A stretch of DNA of 64,000 bases from Paraburkholderia sp. D15 (GTDB lineage: Bacteria > Pseudomonadota > Gammaproteobacteria > Burkholderiales > Burkholderiaceae). Shown piece by piece: positions 28,302 through 37,506 of this stretch (positions within the stretch are counted from its first letter, which is position 1; each line of letters starts with the position of its first letter). The stretch is from contig NZ_CP110396.1 in the NCBI RefSeq assembly GCF_029910215.1, forward strand, positions 2,728,001 to 2,792,000, in the 5' to 3' direction. The notes beneath the pieces are model-generated. The model did no database searches. It was not told the DNA's origin and saw only the letters and a list, made by a program, of their open reading frames with translations. A program made the translations under genes and the position numbers.

Positions 28302-30986
28302 CTAGACCGTTGCGGGATCGAGCTTCCCGGTATCGATTCCGTAACGTTCGATCGCTTCGCCGATGCGCGCACGCGCAATCCTGCCGTCGTCGGCCAGCGC
28401 CTTCAAAGCCGCGAGGACGATGAAATGTCGATCGACTTCGAAGAACGTGCGCAGCGATTCCCGCGTGTCGGAGCGGCCAAACCCATCGGTACCCAACGCA
28501 ATGAACCGGCGATCGGCGATGAACGGACGAATCTGATCGCCGACGATCTTCATGTAATCGGTCGCCACGACGACCGGACCAGGATGGTGCTGCAAGCATT
28601 GCTGAACATACGGAATACGCGGCTCCTGTTCCGGGTGCAGCATGTTCCAGCGCTCCGCGGCCAGACCGTCACGGCGAAGCTCGGTCAGACTCGTCGCACT
28701 CCAGATGTCGCTGGATACCGAGAAATCCTGTCTCAGCAATTCTGCCGCGGCAATCACCTCGCGCAGAATGGCGCCACTACCCATGAGCTGGACGTGCGTA
28801 TGAGTTGGGTTATTCGAGGTGTTCGCCGGTGCTGCGTCGGGCAGCTTGTACAGGCCCTTGAGAATGCCGGCCTCCGCGTCCTGCGGTAGCGCCGGATGGG
28901 GATAGTTCTCGTTGAGCAACGTAATGTAGTAGTACACGTCCTGCTGTTCCGCGTACATCCGGCGCAAGCCATCCTGGATGATGACCGCGAGTTCGTACGA
29001 GTAAGTCGGATCGTACGACACGCAGTTGGGTATCACCGATGACAGCACGTGGCTGTGGCCGTCGTCGTGTTGCAGTCCTTCCCCCATCAGCGTGGTACGC
29101 CCGGAAGTCGCCCCCAGCAGAAATCCGCGGGTGCGCGCATCGCCGGCTGCCCACGCGAGATCGCCGATACGTTGCAGACCGAACATCGAATAGAAGATGT
29201 AGAACGGAATCGTCGGTAATCCGTGATTGGCGTAGGCGGTGCCGGCTGCGATCCAGGATGCGAATGCGCCGGATTCGTTGATTCCTTCCTGCAGGATCTG
29301 ACCGTCCGTGGCCTCCTTGTAGTAGCTCAACTGGCCGGCATCCTGTGGCGTGTAGAGCTGCCCAACGGGCGAATGAATGCCGATCTGACGAAACATTCCC
29401 TCCATCCCGAAGGTGCGGGATTCGTCAGGCACGATAGGGACGATCAGCTTGCCGAGATTCGGATCTTTCAACAGCGTGCCGAGAATTCGCACGAAGGCCA
29501 TCGTAGTGGACGCCCCTCGATCGCCGCTGTCTTTCAACTGCGTCGCGAAAGCGGCGAGCGGTGGAATCGAAAGTGGCGGGACGTCGGCAAAGCGTGCCGG
29601 CACATAGCCACCGAGCGTTGCGCGGCGCTGCGCGAAATAGCGCGCCTCGTCGCTGTCCGGAGCGGGTTTCAGATACGGCATTTCGTCGAGTTGCGCATCG
29701 CTGACCGGCAGCGCGAATCGATCGCGAAACGCACGCACGGCCTCGGCACTCATTTTCTTCAACTGATGATTGATGTTCTGGCCTTCTCCTGCCTCGCCCA
29801 TGCCGAAGCCTTTGACCGTTTTCGCAAGAATGACGGTTGGCCGGCCTCCGGTCGTCATGGCCTGTGCATAGGCCACATGGACTTTTTCCGGATCATGACC
29901 GCCGCGCGCAAGCTTCCAGATGTCATCGTCGGACAGGTCGGCCACCATTTCCAGAAGCTCTGGATACTTGCCGAAAAAATGCTCGCGGATGTAAGCGCCG
30001 TTCTGCGACTTGAACGTCTGATAGTCGCCGTCCACGCATTCCATCATGCGACGACGCAGCAGGCCGGTGTGGTCTCGTCGCAGCAAAGCGTCCCAGCCGC
30101 TTCCCCAGATCACCTTGATGACATTCCAGCCGGCGGCGCGAAATGTGCCCTCGAGTTCCTGAATGACCTTGCCGTTGCCCCGCACCGGACCGTCGAGCCG
30201 TTGCAGGTTGCAGTTGACCACGAAGATAAGGTTGTCCAATCGCTCGCGGCCGCCGAGCGAAATCGCTGCCAGCGACTCCGGCTGATCCATTTCTCCGTCG
30301 CCCAGGAATGCCCACACCTTGCGGCCTTGATGTTCTTTCAGCCCACGGAATTCCAGGTAACGCATGAAGCGCGCCTGGTAAGCGGCAGTCAGTGGCCCCA
30401 GACCCATGGAGACCGTCGGAAATTGCCAGAATTCGGGCATCAGGCGCGGATGCGGATAAGAAGAGAGGCCATCGCGGCCCGCTTCGCGACGGAAGTTGTC
30501 GAGTTGAGATTCCGTCACGCGGCCTTCGAGATACGCGCGGCCATAGATACCTGGTGCGGAATGCCCCTGAATGTAGACCAGGTCCCCCGCGAAATGCTCG
30601 GTGCGTCCGCGGAAAAAGTGATCGAATCCGACGTCGTATAGCACCGCGGCGGACGCGTACGTCGCGATATGGCCGCCGACGTTGGAGTGCTTGCCGGCGC
30701 GCAAAACCATCACCATGGCATTCCAGCGGATGTAGGCGTTCAGGCGCCGCTCGAGAATCAGATCTCCGGGGTACGCGGGTTGCCGCTCGAGCCCGATGGT
30801 GTTGACGTAGGCACTCGTTACGCGGCCATGCATATCCCCATGTCGTGCGGTATCGCGATCGACGAGTTGATCGATCAGATAATGCGCGCGCGGCCGTCCT
30901 TCCACCGCCACGACCGCTTCCATCGCTTCCAGCCATTCCTGTGTTTCCTGTGGGTCGAGATCAACGGGTTCGGCGATGGAATTCAT
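28302..30986 (-). CDS. aceE: Homodimeric pyruvate dehydrogenase E1-type 2-oxoacid dehydrogenase (orphan)
   Basis: An 894-residue thiamine-diphosphate enzyme of the AceE type, full length. Thiamine site: GDGEMDQPE to VVNCNLQ. The inner loop KGFGMGEAGEGQNINHQLKK keeps the key His, the PYR domain keeps GQILQEGINESGA with its catalytic Glu, and the C-terminal domain keeps LGTDGFGRSDTRESLR. Start at 30986 (MNSIAEP), with GGAG eight bases upstream; an ATG two codons earlier is too close. No E2 or E3 gene is nearby, so it must borrow them, or act alone. Divergent from a MarR gene with two operators between. Confidence 0.9.
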   Translation of the reverse strand: MNSIAEPVDLDPQETQEWLEAMEAVVAVEGRPRAHYLIDQLVDRDTARHGDMHGRVTSAYVNTIGLERQPAYPGDLILERRLNAYIRWNAMVMVLRAGKHSNVGGHIATYASAAVLYDVGFDHFFRGRTEHFAGDLVYIQGHSAPGIYGRAYLEGRVTESQLDNFRREAGRDGLSSYPHPRLMPEFWQFPTVSMGLGPLTAAYQARFMRYLEFRGLKEHQGRKVWAFLGDGEMDQPESLAAISLGGRERLDNLIFVVNCNLQRLDGPVRGNGKVIQELEGTFRAAGWNVIKVIWGSGWDALLRRDHTGLLRRRMMECVDGDYQTFKSQNGAYIREHFFGKYPELLEMVADLSDDDIWKLARGGHDPEKVHVAYAQAMTTGGRPTVILAKTVKGFGMGEAGEGQNINHQLKKMSAEAVRAFRDRFALPVSDAQLDEMPYLKPAPDSDEARYFAQRRATLGGYVPARFADVPPLSIPPLAAFATQLKDSGDRGASTTMAFVRILGTLLKDPNLGKLIVPIVPDESRTFGMEGMFRQIGIHSPVGQLYTPQDAGQLSYYKEATDGQILQEGINESGAFASWIAAGTAYANHGLPTIPFYIFYSMFGLQRIGDLAWAAGDARTRGFLLGATSGRTTLMGEGLQHDDGHSHVLSSVIPNCVSYDPTYSYELAVIIQDGLRRMYAEQQDVYYYITLLNENYPHPALPQDAEAGILKGLYKLPDAAPANTSNNPTHTHVQLMGSGAILREVIAAAELLRQDFSVSSDIWSATSLTELRRDGLAAERWNMLHPEQEPRIPYVQQCLQHHPGPVVVATDYMKIVGDQIRPFIADRRFIALGTDGFGRSDTRESLRTFFEVDRHFIVLAALKALADDGRIARARIGEAIERYGIDTGKLDPATV

Positions 30987-31063
30987 TGGCATTTCTCCGG
31001 AATAGGTTGCAGGTCGTTCCGCACGCACAGCGTGCTGCAAAAACTGTCGGTATATCGAATCGG

Positions 31064-31095
31064 CTCCATACGATTGCAATTGCAATCGTATGGAG
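31064..31095. promoter_or_regulatory. Perfect 32-bp palindrome, MarR operator O1
   Basis: Arms of 16 bp pair perfectly. The centre is ATTGCAATTGCAAT (31073-31086). It lies between the divergent aceE-like and MarR genes. A close second copy lies at 31121-31134, which supports it being a regulator-binding site. Confidence 0.75.
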
Positions 31096-31120
31096 GGCCA
31101 TTGTAGCGACGTCATGTAGA

Positions 31121-31134
31121 ATTGCAACTGCAAT
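31121..31134. promoter_or_regulatory. Second MarR operator O2
   Basis: ATTGCAACTGCAAT differs from the core of the palindrome at 31073-31086 by one base. It is 22 bp before the MarR ATG, a position suited to autorepression. Confidence 0.7.
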
Positions 31135-31155
31135 TACTTCGAGGAGCGGTTTTAT

Positions 31156-31608
31156 ATGTCGAGGAACGAACCTGATCTGTGGTTTTCGTTTGTACGCACG
31201 CATCGTTTGATGATCCGCGAGATTGAGAGACGGCTCGCCGACGGTGGCTTGCCGGCGTACGCCTGGTACGACCTGTTGTGGGGACTCGAAAGCGGCCCGG
31301 ACGGCACGCGCAGAATGCACGAACTCGCCGATGTGATGGTTATCGAGCGCTACAACCTTACGAGGTTGGTCGATCGTCTGGAGGAAGAAGGACTGGTGAC
31401 TCGCGCTCGTTCACAGGAAGACGGTCGAGCGGCCTATGCGTCGATCACCAGTAAGGGACGTGCGCTGCGAAAAAAAATGTGGAAAGTGTATGAATCCACC
31501 GTCGCGGAATTGTTCCTTGCGGAGTTCGGCGCGGACGAAAGACGTGTGTTTGCGCAAGCGCTCGACCGCGCCGGCGCATCCGCGCGAGACGCATCGTCGA
31601 GTAAATGA
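31156..31608 (+). CDS. MarR-family regulator
   Basis: A 150-residue MarR protein. The wing helix-turn-helix is seen in MHELADVMVIERYNLTRLVDRLEEEGLVTR followed by the wing RSQEDGRAAYASITSKG. GAGGAG lies nine bases upstream. Divergent from the aceE-like gene, with two ATTGCAAYTGCAAT operators in the gap and a related element before the E1-like gene at 31626. It probably represses itself, aceE and the E1-like gene and is released by a small carboxylate or phenolic ligand (inference from the family). Confidence 0.88.
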   Translation: MSRNEPDLWFSFVRTHRLMIREIERRLADGGLPAYAWYDLLWGLESGPDGTRRMHELADVMVIERYNLTRLVDRLEEEGLVTRARSQEDGRAAYASITSKGRALRKKMWKVYESTVAELFLAEFGADERRVFAQALDRAGASARDASSSK

Positions 31609-31625
31609 AAGCCGGTTATGCACGG

Positions 31626-32783
31626 CTATTTCAGGTCATAGACTTGCAGCGCGGATTCCAGCGTTTGCGCGGATAAAACGCCATCATCGGCGAGCGCTTT
31701 CAAGGCGATCACGGTAATCCATTGTGTGCTGGGAAAATCCCCGCCCGGCGTGTCGCGCCTGGGCGTAGCGCCGAGCGCCACGAATCGCGCGGGCGCGAAC
31801 GGGGCGATCTGCTCCGCAATGTGCTGTGCGTAGCCCGTCACTGCGATAACCGGGGCCACGCACGGTTCCAGACATCGAGCGATATGTGCCCGTTGCGGTT
31901 GTGATTGCGGATGAAGCATATTCCAGCGCGCGGCGGTGCGAGCTTCGCGGGCAAGACGCGTGTAGCTCGGACAACTCCAGACTTCCGCGCTAATGCCCCA
32001 GTCCCGTGCGAGTAGATCCGCCGCATCCAGCACTCGCTGTAACGTCCTGCCTGCGCCGCATAAACGGATATCCGGCAGTACTCCATTGTCGCGGTTCGTG
32101 CTCGCATCACGCGCGACCCGCAGCCGATACATGCCGCGCATTGCAGCTTCCGCATCTTCATCGCGGATCGGGCCGGTATCGACGAGCGTATCGTCGTGCA
32201 TCGCAAGATAGTAGAAGCCTGCTTCATGGTCCACATAGAGCGCTTGCAGCGCCGCTCGCAAGATGACCCGAGCTTCATGGGCGGAGGCTGGATCGTAGGG
32301 CGTGCAATCAGGGTGTGACGCGAGCCAGAGCGGAAGCGCGGGTTGCACACCTTTGCACCATATTGACCGCCGCGTTTCGGCATCGTTGCAGAGAATCCCT
32401 CGTCCCGATGATTCGAACGACAGCATCTGCAGTCTGTTCAGTGTCTCCGAGCCGAACAGATACAGCAGTGGCTTCTCGAACGAGTGACGTTCGCTTTGAA
32501 ACCATCGAGGCCATGCGCTTTGCAAACCGGATTCCGAACCCGGCCGTTCCCCGATGACTGCGCGGTGCGGATCGTCCCAGCCCCGATTCGCTCTGACGAT
32601 CGAAATTTTCTGCGAGAGCGATTCGTCGCCGCCAAGTTCATCGGCAATCGCTTCGATTTCGCACAACGGAGACCTATGCCGAGCGTGTCCGGCCTCCGCC
32701 ACATCGAGCGCTTCGAGACAGGCTCGCGCGGCACCTCGGGTTTCGTTCGAAAATGCGGGAGGGTGGAATCGCACCGAAGTCAT
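31626..32783 (-). CDS. Stand-alone truncated E1 (AceE C-terminal) paralog, probable pseudoenzyme
   Basis: A 385-residue protein. From about residue 105 it follows the last third of AceE: LYLFGSETLNRLQML matches the IFYSMFGLQRIGDL segment, and the rest follows the C-terminal domain (AAEVWSCPSYTRLARE, RWNMLHPQSQPQRAHI, VIALKALADDGVL). The whole thiamine-binding N-terminal domain and the catalytic Glu region are missing, and many core residues are changed. The frame is intact. Start chosen at 32783, since DNA upstream holds an operator-like element. It may be regulatory or structural, or a decaying copy. Confidence 0.7.
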   Translation of the reverse strand: MTSVRFHPPAFSNETRGAARACLEALDVAEAGHARHRSPLCEIEAIADELGGDESLSQKISIVRANRGWDDPHRAVIGERPGSESGLQSAWPRWFQSERHSFEKPLLYLFGSETLNRLQMLSFESSGRGILCNDAETRRSIWCKGVQPALPLWLASHPDCTPYDPASAHEARVILRAALQALYVDHEAGFYYLAMHDDTLVDTGPIRDEDAEAAMRGMYRLRVARDASTNRDNGVLPDIRLCGAGRTLQRVLDAADLLARDWGISAEVWSCPSYTRLAREARTAARWNMLHPQSQPQRAHIARCLEPCVAPVIAVTGYAQHIAEQIAPFAPARFVALGATPRRDTPGGDFPSTQWITVIALKALADDGVLSAQTLESALQVYDLK

Positions 32784-32844
32784 ATCGATACCTGGAACGG
32801 GGTGGATGGCGTGCAGACTTGAGGTTTCGTTCTTGTAATTGTAA

Positions 32845-32870
32845 TTGCAACGATTGTATTTGCAATACAA
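32845..32870. promoter_or_regulatory. Operator-like element upstream of the E1-like gene
   Basis: Two TTGCAA cores (32845-32850 and 32860-32865) and an inverted repeat TTGTATT-TGC-AATACAA (32854-32870). Composition resembles the MarR operators at 31064-31134, so the same regulator may bind here. Confidence 0.5.
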
Positions 32871-32948
32871 AAATGACGCGACCTGATTCAGCCTGTAGGT
32901 ACATGATGCGTCGGCGCCGGCAAACTGTTTTCATGCCTGAATCGTTTT

Positions 32949-34508
32949 TCAATGCGCCGCCGAAGCCGCCGCCGCCGAGTCCCCGCCATCCGATCGCTCA
33001 GGTTGAGTGATCCAGATCAGCGCGATCAATGCGACAAAAATCGTCGCCGAGATATAGAACAGATCGTTCACGCCCAACTGCGCGGCCTGCTGCGTCGCCA
33101 TGCTGTTGAACAGCCCATAGCTCTGGTCCCTGCTGAAACCCGCCGCACCGAATTGCTCCATCGATGCAATGAAGTTCGGGTTATACGGATTGGCCTGCTC
33201 GACAAGCTGCGCATGATGCACGCTTGACCGGTGATCCCATGCGGTTGAAAAGATCGATGTGCCGATACCGCCGCACATGATCCGCACGAAGTTCGACAAT
33301 CCCGATGCCGCGGCAATCCGGTGTCCCGGCAAGCCTGACAATGTCAGCGAAACCAGCGGAATAAAGAACCCGGCCATGGCGATGCCTTGAATCAATGTGG
33401 GCAACATCAGGGTGAACGAGTCGACGCTCGTGGTGTAGTGCGAGCGCATCCACAACACGAGAGCAAACACCAGGAATGCACCCGTTGCGATCTTGCGCGG
33501 ATCGATGCGCGGCAGGAATTTGCCGACCACGGGCGAGAGCAATACCGCGAAAAACCCGACCGGCGCGAGCACAAGGCCGGCATCGGTCGCGGTATAGCCA
33601 AGATTCGTCTGCAACCACAACGGCAACAGCACGATATTGCCGAAATACAAGCCGTAGCCCACCGCGAGCGCGATCGTTCCACCCGTAAAATTGCGCAGCT
33701 TGAAGAGCGAGAGATCGATGACCGGATGTGCCTCGGTCAACTCCCACACAATGAAGAACGCGAGCGCGATCACCGCGATCAGCGTCAGTACCACGATGGT
33801 CGTCGAATTGAACCAGTCGAGATCCTTGCCTTTGTCCAGCATGATCTGCAGCGACGCGATCCAGATGACGAGCAGGGCCAGACCGACGGTATCGATAGGC
33901 GCCTTGCGAATGACCGAATCGCGCTCACGGAAAATGGCAAACGCAGCGATCGCGGCAATGACACCCACCGGTATGTTGACGTAAAAAATCCACGGCCAGG
34001 AGATGTTGTCGGAGATCCAGCCGCCGAGAATCGGTCCCGCGACAGGCGCAATCAACGTGGTCATCGACCACATGGAAAGCGCCAGGGGCGCCTTCGCTCG
34101 AGGATAACTGGCGAGCAGCAAGGTTTGCGAGAGGGGGATCATCGGACCCGCGACCGCGCCCTGGAAGACCCGTGCGGCGAGCAGAAAGGGAAGGCTCGGT
34201 GCGAGCCCGCACAGCCACGATGCGATCACAAACAGCACGATCGACATGGTGAACAGTTTCACTTGCCCGAGGCGCTGCGTAAGCCAGCCGGTGAGCGGCA
34301 CGGAAATCGCATTGGCGACCGCGAATGACGTGATCACCCAGGTGCCTTGATCCGACGCGACCCCAAGGTCGCCCGATATCGTCGGGATGGACACATTCGC
34401 AATCGATGAGTCGAGCACGTTCATGAACACGGCGAGCGACACCGCGATCGTGCCGATCACGAGTCTGGCGCCCTCCAGCGGTGGATGGGCGACGTTGGGT
34501 TGAGACAT
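32949..34508 (-). CDS. emrB: DHA2-family MFS drug efflux pump (EmrB-like)
   Basis: A 519-residue 14-helix proton antiporter. The DHA2 signature LDSSIANVSIPTISGDL in helix 1 and SWPWIFYVNIPVGV are present. Last gene of a three-gene efflux operon: outer-membrane factor, HlyD/EmrA adaptor, EmrB. It exports toxic organics through the adaptor and outer-membrane channel. A ribosome-binding site lies in the 30-bp gap from the adaptor gene. The soluble tail is rich in Ala and Ser. Confidence 0.92.
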   Translation of the reverse strand: MSQPNVAHPPLEGARLVIGTIAVSLAVFMNVLDSSIANVSIPTISGDLGVASDQGTWVITSFAVANAISVPLTGWLTQRLGQVKLFTMSIVLFVIASWLCGLAPSLPFLLAARVFQGAVAGPMIPLSQTLLLASYPRAKAPLALSMWSMTTLIAPVAGPILGGWISDNISWPWIFYVNIPVGVIAAIAAFAIFRERDSVIRKAPIDTVGLALLVIWIASLQIMLDKGKDLDWFNSTTIVVLTLIAVIALAFFIVWELTEAHPVIDLSLFKLRNFTGGTIALAVGYGLYFGNIVLLPLWLQTNLGYTATDAGLVLAPVGFFAVLLSPVVGKFLPRIDPRKIATGAFLVFALVLWMRSHYTTSVDSFTLMLPTLIQGIAMAGFFIPLVSLTLSGLPGHRIAAASGLSNFVRIMCGGIGTSIFSTAWDHRSSVHHAQLVEQANPYNPNFIASMEQFGAAGFSRDQSYGLFNSMATQQAAQLGVNDLFYISATIFVALIALIWITQPERSDGGDSAAAASAAH

Positions 34509-34538
34509 GGGAACAGCTCCGTGAATAGTTGCGGGCGC

Positions 34539-35837
34539 TTATGCCGGTTTGACGAAATCTCGCTTCGCCGGGAGCCGAATGTTGTTCTTCGAGGTTTTTA
34601 GCGAGCTGTCGTTACCATCGCTGCCGCTGCTATTGCCGCGGTCTTCTCCACGTGCCGTATCCAGATCACGCGTGCCTTCGTTTGCCGCGATGATGCGTGC
34701 AATTTCAGCATCGGCCTTATCGCCGTAGCGGGCGAATACATCGGTCTGGTACACGGTGTTCGGCGCGGTACTGAGCTGGCCGCCGTTCTCGTCTTCGGTA
34801 GACACATCCACGTTCATCGACAACCCGATCCGCAGCGGATGCGTCTGCAGTTCGTGCGGATCGAGTGCGATACGCACCGGCAAGCGTTGCACGACCTTGA
34901 TCCAGTTGCCGGTCGCGTTTTGTGCCGGCAACAGCGAGAACGCCGAGCCGGTTCCGGCGGAGAAGCCGATCACCTTGCCGTGAAATACGACGCCTGAACC
35001 ATAAACGTCGGCCGTCAATTCGACGGGCTGGCCGACACGCATGTGGGTCAATTGCACTTCCTTGAAGTTGGCGTCGATCCAGACTCCGTTCAACGGCACG
35101 ATGCCCATCAGTGGCGTGCCGGGCAACACGCGCTGACCGACCTGCACCGAACGCCTCGCGATGTAACCGGTCACCGGCGCGGGCAGGGTGTCGCGCGCGA
35201 GGTTGAGATACGAATCGCGGACCCTGGCGGCGGCCGCGAGTACATTCGGATGGTTCGCGAGGGTCGTATTCGACGTCAGCGAACGATTCGACTGCAACGC
35301 TTGTCGTGCGGCGTCGAGAGAAGCCTGTGCGCCGCGCACGGCGTCGCGGGCATGAGAGATTTCCTCGCCGGAGATCGCGCCGGTCTGCACAATCGTCAAG
35401 CGCCGCCGCAGGTCGTCCTGGGCACGCGACAGATCCGATTGACGCAATGCGACTTGCGCCCGGTACTGGTTATCGTCGACGAAGAGCGTGCGGACCTGGC
35501 GAACGGTTTGCGCGAGATTCGCTTCGGCCTGGTCGAGCGCGATCCTGGCGTCGGCTGGATCCAGGACGACAAGCGGATCACCCGTCTTCACGGTTTGGGT
35601 GTCGTCGGCATTCACCGAGATCACCGTGCCGATCACTTGCGGCGTGATCTGCACGATGTTGCCGTTCACATACGCGTCGTCGGTGTTTTCGTGGAAACGC
35701 GCGACCAGAAAGTAGTACAGCCCGTAGGCAACCGCCGCGATGATCAGGACCAGCACGATCAGGGACATCAGCACGCGGCGCCTGGTGTTGTTTTGGGGCG
35801 CCGGTTCCGCTGCGGCATGGTGTTGAGAGTCGTTCAT
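34539..35837 (-). CDS. emrA: HlyD/EmrA-type membrane fusion protein
   Basis: A 432-residue periplasmic adaptor anchored by one N-terminal helix (SLIVLVLIIAAVAYGLYYF, residues ~25-45). The DDAYVNGNIVQITPQVIG motif of EmrA is followed by a coiled-coil hairpin (residues ~110-210) and a beta-barrel with GYIARRSVQVGQRV. The last ~60 residues are a polar, low-complexity tail. It bridges the EmrB-like pump and the outer-membrane factor encoded on either side. Confidence 0.92.
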   Translation of the reverse strand: MNDSQHHAAAEPAPQNNTRRRVLMSLIVLVLIIAAVAYGLYYFLVARFHENTDDAYVNGNIVQITPQVIGTVISVNADDTQTVKTGDPLVVLDPADARIALDQAEANLAQTVRQVRTLFVDDNQYRAQVALRQSDLSRAQDDLRRRLTIVQTGAISGEEISHARDAVRGAQASLDAARQALQSNRSLTSNTTLANHPNVLAAAARVRDSYLNLARDTLPAPVTGYIARRSVQVGQRVLPGTPLMGIVPLNGVWIDANFKEVQLTHMRVGQPVELTADVYGSGVVFHGKVIGFSAGTGSAFSLLPAQNATGNWIKVVQRLPVRIALDPHELQTHPLRIGLSMNVDVSTEDENGGQLSTAPNTVYQTDVFARYGDKADAEIARIIAANEGTRDLDTARGEDRGNSSGSDGNDSSLKTSKNNIRLPAKRDFVKPA

Positions 35838-35894
35838 GAATAGCTCCGTATTCTCCGTCTGGCGTTGCTGCCAATCGATTCGATGTGGTCGGGT

Positions 35895-37307
35895 TCAGTC
35901 GGCGGTATTGAAGCCGCCGCCCAGTGCCTTGATCAGGCCAATCTGAAGATCGCGTCGCTTCATCCGCAAGTTCGTCACGGTTTGTTCGTTCGACAAACGG
36001 TTCTGGTCGGCGGTGAGTACCTGCAGTTGTGGTGACAACCCGGCCTTGTAGCGGGTCACGGCGAGTTGATAGGCTTGCGTGGCGGCGTCGAGGGCCCGCG
36101 CCGCGTCGAGGCTTTGCCGATCGACCGAGCGAATCGACGCGATCTGCGTCGCGACATCGTTCAGCGCATTGATCAAGGTCTGGTTATAGTTCGCGACGTC
36201 GAGATCGAAGTCCGCGTAACGGCCTTTTAACTGGGCGCGTAATGCGCCGGCATCGAAGATCGGCAAATGAATGGCCGGCCCTGCGTTGAACTGGCGGCTG
36301 CTCGACGTGAAGAGGCGGCCCCAGCCGAAGGCATCAAGACCCGCCGCCACCGACAGATTGATGTCGGGGAAAAATTCGGCCTTGGCTTCTTGTACGTTCG
36401 ATGTCGCCGCTTCGACCTGCCAGCGCGCGGCGACAATATCTGGCCGCCGCGCGATCAGATCGGCGGGCACGTTGTCCGGCAGCGCGATCTCGATCTTCGA
36501 GTTCAGTACCGGTTTCGCTATTGTCAGGCCACGATCCGGGCCTCGACCGAGCAATGCACCAAGTTGATAACGCGTCGTCGTGATCTGACCGTCGAGTCCG
36601 GATAAATTCGTCTGGCTCGTCGCGATATTGGCGGCCGCCGTGCGGATTTCGACATCGGTATCGAGTCCCGCCGCCACGCGGCCGTTCGTGATGCGACCCA
36701 CCTCAGTGCGGTTGGCGAGCTCGCGCTGCGCGACCTCGCGCAACGCATAGAGCAGCGCGAGCTGGTTGTATGTTTGCGCAACTGATGCAGCCAACGTCAC
36801 GCGCGCCTGTTGCATGTCAGCCTCGGCGGCCTTCTGGCGCGACACGGCCTGCTTCAGCCGGGAGCGGTGCTTGCCCCACAGGTCCAGGTCCCACGAAGCG
36901 CTGACGAGCGCATTGTTCTCGCTATACCAATTGCCGCCGTAGGGGGGCGGGTAGAGCCCGTTCGCGGAAGAGAGCTCGCGACTCCAGGCGTACGAGCCGT
37001 TCACTTGCGGGAATAGCGCCGCACGCGAACTTTCCCTATACGACGATGCCTTTTCGATCCGGGCTTGCGCCTGCGCGATCGACGGATTACCCGCAAGCGC
37101 TTCGTCGATGAGTCGCGGCAATTGCGGATCGCCGAACTGCCTCGCCCAATCGAGCGACGGCCACTGGCCGCCTTGCGACGGCACGCTTTGCGTAGCCTGT
37201 AGTGCGTCGTTTCGCGGGTCGGTGATCTGTTTGTCAGTGTCGATGCCGGCGTAGTTGGCACAACCTGCGAGGACCAGCGTGGCCAGGACCAGCGCACCGC
37301 GTTTCAT
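35895..37307 (-). CDS. NodT-family outer-membrane efflux lipoprotein
   Basis: A 470-residue TolC-like factor. The start at 37307 gives a lipoprotein signal: MKRGALVLATLVLAGCANY with an LAGC lipobox. A longer frame to 37385 would place 26 residues before it, which is less likely, though neither start has a good ribosome-binding site. Repeated coiled-coil segments such as ARVTLAASVAQTYNQL and DVATQIASIRSVDRQSL are typical. First gene of the efflux operon. An AraC-type gene lies upstream on the same strand and may control it. Confidence 0.88.
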   Translation of the reverse strand: MKRGALVLATLVLAGCANYAGIDTDKQITDPRNDALQATQSVPSQGGQWPSLDWARQFGDPQLPRLIDEALAGNPSIAQAQARIEKASSYRESSRAALFPQVNGSYAWSRELSSANGLYPPPYGGNWYSENNALVSASWDLDLWGKHRSRLKQAVSRQKAAEADMQQARVTLAASVAQTYNQLALLYALREVAQRELANRTEVGRITNGRVAAGLDTDVEIRTAAANIATSQTNLSGLDGQITTTRYQLGALLGRGPDRGLTIAKPVLNSKIEIALPDNVPADLIARRPDIVAARWQVEAATSNVQEAKAEFFPDINLSVAAGLDAFGWGRLFTSSSRQFNAGPAIHLPIFDAGALRAQLKGRYADFDLDVANYNQTLINALNDVATQIASIRSVDRQSLDAARALDAATQAYQLAVTRYKAGLSPQLQVLTADQNRLSNEQTVTNLRMKRRDLQIGLIKALGGGFNTAD

Positions 37308-37506
37308 CGTGCTCGCAGGCGCCGCAATCGCCGGTAACGCCAATCGCGCGACGATTGAAGTAAAGCTTGTTTGAAGTTCCAGCATGAATTCGATCCGACA
37401 TTAACCAGCCTCAAGATTAATGATCGGACGCGCGCATGAATCTGTTGATAATGACAAAATACTTCTAAAAACGGTCACGATTCGAAGAATGCGCTTATGG
37501 ACGGCT

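Noticed and set aside
28302..32783. One frameshifted E1 gene rather than a full E1 plus a fragment
   Set aside because: The MarR gene lies between them, and the fragment repeats sequence already present in the full E1, so it is a paralog, not a broken half.
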